A stretch of DNA of 64,000 nt from an uncultured Porphyromonadaceae bacterium (lineage in GTDB: Bacteria > Bacteroidota > Bacteroidia > Bacteroidales > Porphyromonadaceae), in assembly GCA_947253625.1 (NCBI GenBank), contig CAMYAB010000004.1:1-64000 (forward strand). Direction: 5' to 3'. The first letter of the stretch is position 1; each line of letters starts with the position of its first letter. The notes beneath the pieces were generated by a model that saw only the letters and a program-made list of their open reading frames with translations, searched no databases and was not told the DNA's origin. The position numbers and the translations under genes were made by a program. Shown here one piece after another: positions 8,739 to 16,557 of the stretch.

Positions 8739-9359
8739 ATGCAAGAATACCTAAGCTTATTCGTACGGTCCATCTTTGTGGACAATATGATATTTGCATA
8801 CTACCTTGGTATGTGCTCGTACTTGGCGATATCCAAAAACGTCAAGACCTCACTCGGACTAGGGATGGCAGTGGTCTTTATCCTTACCTGCACGCTACCA
8901 ATCAACTACCTGCTGGAGAACTACGTCCTCAAGGATGGCGCACTGGCCTCATGGTTGGGCGAGGAATATGCCCAGATCGACCTGAGCTTCCTTAGCCTGC
9001 TGATCTTTATCGCCGTCATTGCGTCCTTTACTCAGCTTGTCGAGATGGCAGTAGAGCGTTTTAGCCCCAGTCTGTACAACTCACTGGGTATCTTCCTACC
9101 ACTGATTGCCGTGAACTGCTCAATCCTTGGTGGCACACTATTCATGCAACAGCGCGAGTTTGCCAACATTGGGCTGGCAACTATCTATGGATTTGGCTCC
9201 GGGCTGGGCTGGCTGCTTGCCATTGTGGCTATGGCGGCCATCCGCGAAAAGCTCCGCTACTCCGATGTCCCCAAGCCACTACGTGGTCTAGGCATTACCT
9301 TCATCATCACCGCACTCATGGGGATTGCCTTTCAGTGCTTCTCAGGCCTCAGTATCTAG
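8739..9359 (+). CDS. nqrE: Na+-NQR subunit E
   Basis: This 206-aa, six-helix membrane protein is the partner and paralogue of NqrD. The two conserved Cys-containing helices are seen in DNMIFAYYLGMCSYLAISK (about residue 27) and PLIAVNCSILGG (about residue 126), positions where NqrDE cysteines ligate the intramembrane iron. The order nqrD-nqrE-nqrF is that of all known nqr operons. Confidence 0.96.
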   Translation: MQEYLSLFVRSIFVDNMIFAYYLGMCSYLAISKNVKTSLGLGMAVVFILTCTLPINYLLENYVLKDGALASWLGEEYAQIDLSFLSLLIFIAVIASFTQLVEMAVERFSPSLYNSLGIFLPLIAVNCSILGGTLFMQQREFANIGLATIYGFGSGLGWLLAIVAMAAIREKLRYSDVPKPLRGLGITFIITALMGIAFQCFSGLSI

Positions 9360-9402
9360 TAGACGCCTTCACGATCACTAAATAACGAAAGAATACGAAG
9401 AA

Positions 9403-10650
9403 ATGGTTATCAACACAATATCTCTAGTGGCCGTCAGTGTGGTAGTATTTCTACTCATCATACTGCTTCTCGTGGTCGCGCTGCTATTTGCCAAAGCCAA
9501 GCTAATCCCCTCAGGCTCGGTCACCATCAATGTCAACAACGAGCAGGACCTAAAAGTCCCCATGGGAGGTACCCTCCTAAACAGTCTCCAAAACAACGGC
9601 ATCTTCCTGTCATCCGCCTGCGGAGGAAAAGGCTCCTGCGGTCAGTGTCGCTGTCAAGTACTTGATGGAGGTGGTGCACCCATCGCCACCGAGTTGCCAC
9701 ACTTTAGCCGCAAGCAACTCCAGGACAACTGGCGCCTCTCCTGCCAGGTAAAGGTGAAAGAAGACATGAAGATCCATGTCCCTGACTCCGTATTTGGAGT
9801 AAAAGAGTGGGAGTGCGAAGTGATCTCCAACCGAAACGTCTCCTCCTTCATCAAAGAGTTTGTCGTAAAACTCCCCGAGGGCGAGCACATGGAGTTTCAG
9901 GCCGGATCCTATGCACAGATCATGATCCCAAAATACCGGGTCAAGTACTCCGACTTCATTATCGAGGACAAGTACAAACCAGAGTGGGATAAGTTCAACA
10001 TGTGGTCACTGGAAGCCCAGAATGATGTCGAGACCGTCCGTGCCTACTCCATGGCCAACTACCCTGCAGAGGGTAATATCATCACCCTCAACGTCCGTAT
10101 TGCTACTCCTCCTTTTGACCGAAAGAATGGTGGCTGGATGAAAGTGCCACCGGGCATAGCATCCTCCTACATATTCTCCCTCAAGCCGGGTGACAAGGTG
10201 ACCATGAGCGGACCCTACGGAGACTTTCACATCCATGAGTCCAACTCCGAGATGCTGTATATCGGTGGTGGAGCCGGAATGGCACCCCTCCGTGCACAGA
10301 TCCTCCACCTATTCAACACCGTAAAGACCGGTCGCAAGGTATCCTACTGGTACGGAGCTAGGTCCAAAGCCGAGATTTTCTACGAAGAAGACTTCCGAGA
10401 GATTGAGCGAAAATTCCCCAACTTTGAGTTCCACATCGGACTGTCTGCCGCACTGCCTGAGGACAATTGGACCGGCTACACCGGCTTCATCCATCAGGTG
10501 ATCTACGACAACTACCTCAAGGATCACCCCGCCCCCGAGGATGTAGAATACTACATGTGCGGCCCAGGCCCCATGACCGCATCCGCGCTGCGCATGCTGG
10601 ATGATCTAGGAGTATCACCGGACCAGATCTACTTCGACGACTTCGGTTGA
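9403..10650 (+). CDS. nqrF: Na+-NQR subunit F (NADH dehydrogenase, FAD and 2Fe-2S)
   Basis: The 415-aa entry subunit of the pump. After one N-terminal helix (about residues 5-27), a ferredoxin domain carries 2Fe-2S ligands Cys73, Cys79, Cys82 and Cys114 (same spacing as Vibrio NqrF), followed by a ferredoxin-reductase module with FAD motif RAYSMANYP, NADH-binding GGGAGMAPLRAQI and the C-terminal YYMCGPGPM and DDFG. It oxidises NADH in the cytoplasm and feeds electrons to the membrane part. It closes the operon and is followed by a terminator at 10674. Confidence 0.97.
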   Translation: MVINTISLVAVSVVVFLLIILLLVVALLFAKAKLIPSGSVTINVNNEQDLKVPMGGTLLNSLQNNGIFLSSACGGKGSCGQCRCQVLDGGGAPIATELPHFSRKQLQDNWRLSCQVKVKEDMKIHVPDSVFGVKEWECEVISNRNVSSFIKEFVVKLPEGEHMEFQAGSYAQIMIPKYRVKYSDFIIEDKYKPEWDKFNMWSLEAQNDVETVRAYSMANYPAEGNIITLNVRIATPPFDRKNGGWMKVPPGIASSYIFSLKPGDKVTMSGPYGDFHIHESNSEMLYIGGGAGMAPLRAQILHLFNTVKTGRKVSYWYGARSKAEIFYEEDFREIERKFPNFEFHIGLSAALPEDNWTGYTGFIHQVIYDNYLKDHPAPEDVEYYMCGPGPMTASALRMLDDLGVSPDQIYFDDFG

Positions 10651-10673
10651 TCCAAATATCAAGACACACACCG

Positions 10674-10720
10674 GCGATGGGCTGTCACCACACATGTGGA
10701 GACAGTCCATCGCTCTATTT
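10674..10720 (+). terminator. Terminator of the nqr operon
   Basis: GCGATGGGCTGTC and GACAGTCCATCGC pair, with an inner CCACA-TGTGG stem, followed by TCTATTTTT. Confidence 0.85.
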
Positions 10721-10879
10721 TTACACAGCGCTGAGGATTTGTTTGGGCAAAATGTTGATTGGTAGTCCGTAACGTGGTAGACGCTCCTCTCTAAAAACTC
10801 TCTGGAATCGGTCTATTTTTTTGGGGACGAATTTACACCTTTTGCAAGCAGCTGAGAGTCAGCAGATTGAGAGAGGCCT

Positions 10880-10972
10880 CGAGTTCCACGGATAGAAGCA
10901 ATCTTTTTCACGGATAGAAGCAAAACTTTTCACGGATAGAAGCAATTGCGTAGACGGATAGAAAAAAACGAG
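10880..10972 (+). repeat. 22-bp tandem repeat array, family B copy 1
   Basis: Units beginning CACGGATAGAAGCAA occur at 10887, 10909 and 10931, exactly 22 bases apart, with a diverged fourth unit (ACGGATAGAAA) in phase at about 10953. The left flank (CCTCGAGTT and further) is also shared with other copies at 22872, 42876 and 57090. The rest of the 533-base gap 10651-11183 holds the nqr terminator and the rpsA promoter. Confidence 0.9.
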
Positions 10973-11088
10973 GCGACAGAGAGGGATTGTCGTGGCCTAC
11001 CTCCTTAGGTTCTCCGAAAGCTGTTGTGACGTCCTATTTACCCCCGATATTCATTAGACTTTAGTGTCAGTATTTCAATAAATTATAG

Positions 11089-11096
11089 TATCTTTG
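11089..11096 (+). promoter_or_regulatory. Probable -7 element of the rpsA promoter
   Basis: TATCTTTGCC fits the Bacteroidetes -7 box. No clear -33 TTG is seen at the usual distance. rpsA begins 88 bases downstream. Confidence 0.5.
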
Positions 11097-11183
11097 CCGA
11101 GGTGAGTACTTTGTGCTAACCATAAGAGAATCAATAACAATATTGTTGAACCATTTTTATTAAGCGTTTTTACTAACCATTTA

Positions 11184-12968
11184 ATGAACAAATTTGACGA
11201 CGTAAAGCCTCTAGAAGGTTTTGACTGGAAAAGTTTTGAAAGCGGAGATGGAGTAGCCATTTCAGAGAAGGAAGAAAAGGCACTCGAGGACAAGTATTCA
11301 TCCACGATCGAAAGCATCGAGGAGGGACAGGTCGTAGAGGGCAAGGTTGTCTCAATCTCCAAGCGAGAAGTCATTGTAGACGTTGGTCTCAAGACCAATG
11401 GTGTCATTCCGTTCCCGGAGTTTCGCTACAATTCTGACCTCGCAGTAGGTGATACCGTAGAGGTTCTCGTCAAGGAGCAAGAAGATCGCTCAGGTATGCC
11501 CGTCCTCTCCCACAGAGAAGCGATGCAGGTGCGTGCTTGGGATCGCATCAATAAAGCACTTGAGACCGAAGAGACAGTCAAGGGATATATTGAGAGCCGT
11601 ACACGTGGCGGTATGCTCGTGGAGATTATGGGTGTCCAGGCGTTCTTGCCCGGATCACAGATCGATGTGCGTCCGATACGCGACTTTGATGAGTTCGTGG
11701 GCAAGACGATGGAGTTCCGCGTGATCAAGGTCAACCAAGAGTACCGCAATGTCGTTGTTTCTCACAAGGCACTCATCCAAGAAGAGCTCGAGGCACAACG
11801 CTCCGAGATCATCTCTCGCCTCGAAAAAGGCCAAGTCCTCGAGGGCGTAGTCAAAAACATCACCTCCTACGGTGCTTTTGTCGACCTTGGTGGCGTAGAT
11901 GGTCTGATCCACATCACCGACCTCTCTTGGGGTCGCGTAAGGCATCCTGAAGAAGTGGTGTCTCTGGACGAAAAGATCAATGTCGTAATCCTAGACTTTG
12001 ACGAAGACCGCAAGCGTATCGCACTCGGTCTCAAGCAACTCACACCACACCCATGGGATAGCCTCGACCCCAACCTCGCAGTAGGCGATCGTGTCAAGGG
12101 TAAAGTGGTAGTCATCACCGACTACGGCGCATTCGTCGAGATCGTACCCGGCGTAGAAGGACTCATCCACGTGAGCGAAATGAGCTGGACACAGCACATC
12201 CGCAACGTGAACGACATCCTGAAAGTAGGTGAGGAAATCGAAGTGGTAATCCTCTCACTTGACCGTGAAGAGCGCAAGATGAGCCTCGGAATGAAGCAAC
12301 TCGTGCCCGATCCATGGGAGAATATCGAGGAGAACTACCCTGTCGGATCCAAGCACACCGCAAAAGTCCAAAACTTCACCAACTTCGGAATCTTCGTGGA
12401 GTTCCCTGATGGTATCGATGGACTCGTACACATCAGCGACCTCTCTTGGACCAAAAAGATCAAGCACCCAAGTGAGGTTACCAGCATCGGTGCCGATATG
12501 GAGGTGGTCGTACTTGATATCGACAAAGAGAACCGTCGCCTCAGCCTAGGTCACAAGCAGATAGAGGAAGATCCTTGGGCGGCTGTTGCCGATAAATACA
12601 AGATTGGCAGCATCCACACCGGTACAATCACCGAAGTAATGGATCGTGGTGCCGTAATCAGCCTAGAAGACAATGTCCAGGGCTTTGCCACCCCCAAGCA
12701 CTTGGTAAAAGAGGATGGCACTCAAGCCAAGCAAGGCGACGAGCTGGAGTTCAAGGTCATTGACTTTAACCGCAACAATAGGCGAATCATCCTCAGCCAC
12801 AGCCGTATCCATGAGGACGCAGCTCGAAGCGAAGAGGGCGACGATCAGAGCGTAGACCAAGAAGCCCTACGCGCAGCGACCTCTACGACAGCCGAGAAGT
12901 CCACACTGGGAGACCTGGATGCACTGGCAGATCTACGCGAAAAGCTGGCTGACAAAGACGCCGAGTAA
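11184..12968 (+). CDS. rpsA: 30S ribosomal protein S1
   Basis: The 594-aa protein contains six S1 (OB-fold) RNA-binding repeats. The best-conserved ones carry the hallmark YGAFVDLGGVDGLIHITDLSW and close variants (about residues 230, 315 and 405), each followed by VVILDFDEDRKRIALGLKQ-type ends. S1 holds mRNA on the small subunit, and in Bacteroidetes, which rarely use Shine-Dalgarno pairing, it is important for start selection. The acidic tail (EEGDDQSVDQEA) is typical of the phylum. It is a single gene flanked by its own promoter and the terminator at 13030. Confidence 0.96.
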   Translation: MNKFDDVKPLEGFDWKSFESGDGVAISEKEEKALEDKYSSTIESIEEGQVVEGKVVSISKREVIVDVGLKTNGVIPFPEFRYNSDLAVGDTVEVLVKEQEDRSGMPVLSHREAMQVRAWDRINKALETEETVKGYIESRTRGGMLVEIMGVQAFLPGSQIDVRPIRDFDEFVGKTMEFRVIKVNQEYRNVVVSHKALIQEELEAQRSEIISRLEKGQVLEGVVKNITSYGAFVDLGGVDGLIHITDLSWGRVRHPEEVVSLDEKINVVILDFDEDRKRIALGLKQLTPHPWDSLDPNLAVGDRVKGKVVVITDYGAFVEIVPGVEGLIHVSEMSWTQHIRNVNDILKVGEEIEVVILSLDREERKMSLGMKQLVPDPWENIEENYPVGSKHTAKVQNFTNFGIFVEFPDGIDGLVHISDLSWTKKIKHPSEVTSIGADMEVVVLDIDKENRRLSLGHKQIEEDPWAAVADKYKIGSIHTGTITEVMDRGAVISLEDNVQGFATPKHLVKEDGTQAKQGDELEFKVIDFNRNNRRIILSHSRIHEDAARSEEGDDQSVDQEALRAATSTTAEKSTLGDLDALADLREKLADKDAE

Positions 12969-13029
12969 ATAAAGATGCTGAGATTGCTTTAGTCGGGTAG
13001 CTACTCGACAAAGCATCCACGATAACCGC

Positions 13030-13070
13030 AAGAGGGTGTGTCAAAACAACTGTTTTGACACACCCTCTTT
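13030..13070. terminator. Bidirectional terminator, GGTGTG-CACACC family copy 2
   Basis: AAGAGGGTGTGTCAAAACA pairs with TGTTTTGACACACCCTCTT. It lies between convergent rpsA (+) and the ogt remnant (-). Confidence 0.85.
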
Positions 13071-13084
13071 GATATACCGATCAG

Positions 13085-13609
13085 TCAGTACCGGGCTTCC
13101 AGATCCAGCAAATACTTCTTGCGTTCAAGGCCTCCGGTATAGCTGGTTAGCCGATCATCGCTGCCAATTACCCGATGATAGGGAATAATGACCGAGAGAG
13201 GATTTGCCCCGATCGCCTGTGCTACGGTACGCACTGCGGAAGGATGTCCCAGGTCATGGGCTACAGCTGTGTAGTTACAAATGGCGCCATAGGGGATAGC
13301 AACCAGTGCATGCCAAACGTCTTTTTGAAAATCAGTACCGATCACCATTAGTGGGAGACTGGACAAGTGACGCTCCCCCGCAAAGTACTCATTCAACTGT
13401 GCAGCGGCCACCAAAAGGATCGGACCATTTGCCGACTTCGACACCGGATGACAAGGCCGGCCGAGACGCTTCAGGAGTTGGACATGACTCAACCCATCGC
13501 TCCAATCACAACCCCATAGATGGTAACCACATGCAATCAGTACGAGCGTACCACATGGCTACGGATAGAGCATCTGCTCAAGAGGGGGTAAAGACTTAGA
13601 GGGACTCAT
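13085..13609 (-). pseudogene. ogt: Broken methylated-DNA-protein cysteine methyltransferase
   Basis: Read from the ATG at 13609 the frame has 174 codons, a normal Ogt length, but codon 17 is an in-frame TAG (13559-13561). Downstream, ACGYHLWGCDW aligns with the N-terminal domain and NPLSVIIPYHRVIG and SYTGGLERKKYLLDLE with the catalytic domain. The invariant PCHR active site reads PYHR: the alkyl-acceptor Cys is Tyr (codon TAT at 13178-13180, one base from TGT). A translation restart at TTG 13492 could give 135 aa but still no acceptor. An alkyltransferase-like protein role is conceivable (known ones carry Trp or Ala there), yet the stop makes decay more likely. Its start overlaps the stop of the upstream metallophosphoesterase remnant (ATGA). 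Confidence 0.85.
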
Positions 13610-14009
13610 AGTTTCACAGAGGATTCTCTGCCGGGGCTCAACTTCGCCTGTAACAAGCGCCCACAAGTAAATACCTGCCGCACTACCGTACGGGGAGTAT
13701 CGGCGTCTGTATCGCTCAAAGCGTGCACGTGGCATCTCTCGGTGGTAAGGCAGGCAGAGTCCGCGCTGTGTACCGTATCACCGAGTCCGCTCACGGTAGC
13801 CCTATACATACAGAAGTCGTGATTGCTGCAGGTGAAGAGCTTGTGTCGGTAGTCCAAGTCGCACAGCCAGCTGATAAAATCCTCAGCCTCGTCTGCACTA
13901 CCATGCACAGTGAAGTCTTCAGAGTGCACCACGACGTCTGCCTCTGGCAGGTCCCATAGCCACCTGTGATAGCCATGCGTATCAGATAGATGAGTATCCT
14001 CATTGTCAT
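13606..14009 (-). pseudogene. Broken metallophosphoesterase
   Basis: The ATG at 14009 (or 14003) begins MRILI, then the frame shifts by two bases into SDTHGYHRWLWDLPEADVVVHSEDFTVHGSADEAEDF, as in small calcineurin-like phosphoesterases of Bacteroidales. Besides the frameshift near 13985, two metal-binding motifs are altered: GD is ED (HSEDF) and GNHD is SNHD. After GLGDTVH the similarity to the family stops, roughly halfway through the normal length of about 190 aa. The remaining codons to the TGA at 13606 do not look like the family. Four independent lesions leave little doubt that it is dead. Confidence 0.8.
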
Positions 14010-14057
14010 TATAAGTGCGTGAGAGTTACTTCAAGGGTCCCTTTTAACTTGTCTGAA

Positions 14058-14343
14058 CTATGTAAAGCTAGACGATAAGTTAGTCTCCGGTTCATTAAGA
14101 GTCGGTAAGGGTACTGCTACTCGATAAAAACCGAATAATTGTCTGTCTTCATCCTCCGCCAAGAGCTCTTCCAGGCTCTTATCTTTGAAAGGATTCTGCG
14201 CTTCCCCTTCCTTAGGATAGATAACAAGACAAGGAATTACTTCACTTGCAGGAAGCCGAAAAAGCTTTCGATCTCGAGCACCTCTATCTGGTCACCGACA
14301 TCACAAAAGGCCGAGATACATTGATTTATCGCCGTGTAGGAGT
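14058..14343 (-). other. Gene-free gap with coding-like remnants
   Basis: No intact gene fits here. On the minus strand a stretch ending at TAG 14058 reads PKEGEAQNPFKDKSLEELL and continues into EDEDRQLFGFYRVAVPL, while a second minus frame upstream reads INQCISAFCDVGDQIEVLEI; together they suggest one frameshifted, unrecognised gene. The plus strand also has a coding-like stretch (EHLYLVTDITKGRDTLIYRR), so the direction is not certain. Confidence 0.3.
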
Positions 14344-14613
14344 CTATGAGTCAACTGCACAGGTTGTCCTCTGCTCCAGCTCCTCGGGATTATCAATGTA
14401 GTAGCGGTAACCATCCTGAGGGTCGCATAAGATATCCACCTGAAAGATGTCGAGGATCGCCGCCCGATGATTGTGAAAGGTGCACCTCGGCAGAGTCTCC
14501 TTGTAGCTCAGCCCGCTCTCCTCCCAGTGTCGACTAATCTCCTCAAAGGTCAGCCGCCCATACCGGCGAAATTGCTCGATCAGCCAGACATATTGTCCAA
14601 ATTTGTTTGCTAT
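14344..14613 (-). pseudogene. Truncated WYL-type transcription regulator, start codon lost
   Basis: The segment reads ANKFGQYVWLIEQFRRYGRL and then FEEISRHWEESGL and CTFHNHRAAILDIFQVDILC, the winged-helix N-terminus of the Bacteroidales WYL-domain regulators. In that family the protein begins at about this point; here the expected ATG is ATA (14611-14613). A -7 promoter box lies at 14641-14648, so an upstream start at 14706 would be outside the transcript. After EELEQ the frame stops at 14344; the WYL ligand-binding domain (about 200 more residues) is absent. It is therefore a remnant. The original target genes are unknown. Confidence 0.7.
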
Positions 14614-14640
14614 ACAACTATTGGTCTCTTGGTCTAAGGG

Positions 14641-14648
14641 CAAAGATA
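14641..14648 (-). promoter_or_regulatory. -7 box upstream of the WYL remnant
   Basis: On the minus strand TATCTTTGCCC matches the Bacteroidetes -7 element; it places the transcript start near 14634, about 20 bases ahead of the lost start codon. Confidence 0.45.
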
Positions 14649-14780
14649 CAACATTAGCTCTGCCAAACCATGGCGCAAGGCATAGCTTGGCAGTCTGATA
14701 CAGCAATGGCTTTCACATAGCACCCTATTGATTGCTACATGAAAGCCATATCACATCTTAGGCTCTAGGCAATTAGAGAA

Positions 14781-15383
14781 CTAATCCTCTAAAGCCACAC
14801 TTATGGTTGGATGCCATTTAGATGGCGAGAAGGCTGACGCCGGATGCTGCACAGGCAATACTCTTACCTCGTGTCCATCACTGAGAGGATAGATCCAGGT
14901 CTCCACCCCACAGCAATCCGCTCCTTGATGACCCACATTGGGGAGATAGTCGTAGACACGGCTATGGCTCCACGCCAGTACGAGGTCAGGGCGATAGTGC
15001 TCTATCACTTCCAGAAAAGCTCCCTGAGCAGCAATCCTCTGCTCCTCCGTAGGTGCCTGTCGGGGACCGGAGATAGGCTCCTGTATGAAGTTATAAAAGA
15101 ATACCTCGTCCCACACCGCTTCTGAGGAGAAGCGACTCTCTTTCTGACCACTCAAGGCACTAGCGAACTTGGTGAACGTATTCATCCAGTACTCAAACTT
15201 GGCCGAAGGATTAAACATCCACTCAAATATCACTTGCGTCATATCGGATGTCGCATCTGCGGGATCACAGTAGTGACTCTCGCCGAGCACCATCACACGC
15301 TTGCCCCATCGCGAGTGGTCATAGAGCTTCCCCACTCTCGGCAAAAACTTGACTTCACGGAACATCTCTGAGTTATTCTCCAT
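14781..15383 (-). CDS. Uracil-DNA-glycosylase-like protein of unknown function
   Basis: The 200-aa protein begins MENNSEMFREVKFLPRVGKL. It has VMVLGESHYCDPAD near residue 30, then VWDEVFFYNFIQEPISGPR, RPDLVLAWSHSRVYDYLP and a C-terminal HPASAFSPSKWH. That order (a glycosylase-like first loop, a FYN segment, a strand ending in a named residue, and a late His-Pro) resembles the uracil-DNA glycosylase fold, but the catalytic GQDPY-type motif is replaced by GESHY. I infer a UDG-fold relative; activity is not established. It is intact, unlike its neighbours, and lies 66 bases downstream of the ion channel gene on the same strand. Confidence 0.6.
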   Translation of the reverse strand: MENNSEMFREVKFLPRVGKLYDHSRWGKRVMVLGESHYCDPADATSDMTQVIFEWMFNPSAKFEYWMNTFTKFASALSGQKESRFSSEAVWDEVFFYNFIQEPISGPRQAPTEEQRIAAQGAFLEVIEHYRPDLVLAWSHSRVYDYLPNVGHQGADCCGVETWIYPLSDGHEVRVLPVQHPASAFSPSKWHPTISVALED

Positions 15384-15449
15384 AATTCATCTGGTTTTTA
15401 GTGGTATATGTAGTGATGTTATTCTTGACAATAGTGAGATTGGTGGAGA

Positions 15450-16274
15450 TCACTCCTCTTTGTCCCTCTCTGAGGGTAGTCGCATGGAGAGCTCATTGAC
15501 CTGCTTCTGTAGCTTGTTTACAGCACGGAGTATGTCCCTATGAGTCTCCTCATTCTCGTAGACCTCCACGGTCGTTGCGGTGATCACGCCAGCCACAAGG
15601 CTCAGCAAGATGTACGAAGCAATCAGTATGTAACTAACGAAGTAGAGCCATGCATGCGGATGCACACTCATAATAGGACGAGCAACATCCGATGCCCAAG
15701 ACTCTAGCGACATCACTTGAAATAGCGTAAAGAGCGAGCGGCCTAGAGAACCAAAGTACTCAGGAGCCGTCGCCCCATAGTTGTCCATTCCTAGGATTGC
15801 ATAGATAAGTAGTGTCATCCCAAAGAAGCCGGTCGACCAAGCCACTCGTGGCAATGACCTAACTATCGCCTCTGAGAAGAGACGCATATGCTTATTGATC
15901 GAGAAGACGCGGAGCATACGCATCAGTCGCACTAGTCGCAGTGCCCTCAGCGAGATCAAGCTCGGCGTCAAGCTCACCGCACATACCGTCGTGACAACTA
16001 GATCAAAGAGATCCCCGGGAGTCCGCCAGAAGCGGTGCCTATAGTACATACGCACCCCTAGCTCTAAGAAGAGTACCATTAGGCTAATGTCGAGGTAGAT
16101 CTCGATGTACCTTGCGACCAGTGGCGACACACTCTCGCTTAGCAATAGGACTATGCAGACGACGTTAGATACTACCACGGAGTCTGCCACCGCATCGAGC
16201 ACATAAAGTAGCTTAGCTATCTTCCTGAGCTTCGATGGAGCCATCTGCTTGGCACTCTTCTTTTTCATAAGCAT
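15450..16274 (-). CDS. BacNaV-type voltage-gated sodium channel
   Basis: The 274-aa protein has the layout of a single-domain bacterial sodium channel. S1-S3 span about residues 28-105. S4 (LRALRLVRLMRMLRVF) places Arg at 110, 113, 116, 119 and 122, every third position. The S4-S5 linker and S5 run to about 162. The pore loop TLFQVMSLESWASD holds the selectivity filter LESWASD at 190-196, close to NaChBac LESWAS. S6 is about 208-233. The cytoplasmic tail ends in a coiled coil (ILRAVNKLQKQVNELSMRL), as in tetrameric BacNaV channels. It should be a tetrameric, voltage-opened inner-membrane sodium channel. The Asp at 196 after WAS may alter ion preference. A start two codons later (16268) is possible. 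Confidence 0.88.
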   Translation of the reverse strand: MLMKKKSAKQMAPSKLRKIAKLLYVLDAVADSVVVSNVVCIVLLLSESVSPLVARYIEIYLDISLMVLFLELGVRMYYRHRFWRTPGDLFDLVVTTVCAVSLTPSLISLRALRLVRLMRMLRVFSINKHMRLFSEAIVRSLPRVAWSTGFFGMTLLIYAILGMDNYGATAPEYFGSLGRSLFTLFQVMSLESWASDVARPIMSVHPHAWLYFVSYILIASYILLSLVAGVITATTVEVYENEETHRDILRAVNKLQKQVNELSMRLPSERDKEE

Positions 16275-16320
16275 CTCTGAGGACGAACTAGTTATTCCGA
16301 CCTATTGCCACCATACCGTG

Positions 16321-16557
16321 TTAGCGGCTTCGCCTATTCCAGACTCTCCCTTCATTAGTCGAGTAATACATTCCCTTTTCGCAAGTCGCTAGGATTTCTT
16401 TTCCGTTGTCCGCCAGGTCCTCAAAGTCTCCTTGAATGGAGGAGGCTCTATAGCGCCTATTCCAAGTTCTGCCATCATTAGTGGAGTACTCAAGGACTCT
16501 TGGGTCCTTTGGGCTAATTCGGATTAGCTCCTTACCGAGATTGATCATCTTTGACAT
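16321..16557 (-). CDS. Small protein with two Asp-box repeats
   Basis: The 78-aa product has no signal peptide. It contains two copies of a motif: LEYSTNDGRTWNRRYR (residues 22-37) and MYYSTNEGRVWNRRSR (63-78, the very C-terminus). STNDGRTW fits the Asp-box (SxDxGxTW) found in BNR/sialidase-type beta-propellers, but two boxes alone cannot form a propeller. I recognise similar small proteins in other Bacteroidales only by general look; no function is known. It lies behind a long hairpin-rich leader with its own promoter (16871-16901). Confidence 0.65.
   Translation of the reverse strand: MSKMINLGKELIRISPKDPRVLEYSTNDGRTWNRRYRASSIQGDFEDLADNGKEILATCEKGMYYSTNEGRVWNRRSR

Noticed and set aside
10880..10972. 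Possible CRISPR array
   Set aside because: Repeats are contiguous at 22 bp with no spacers between them, and no cas genes are in the window.
13606..13781. A plus/minus frame reading MPRARFERYRRRYSPYG in phase with ogt
   Set aside because: It could be an N-terminal extension of ogt, but it has no match to Ada or Ogt domains and overlaps the metallophosphoesterase remnant.
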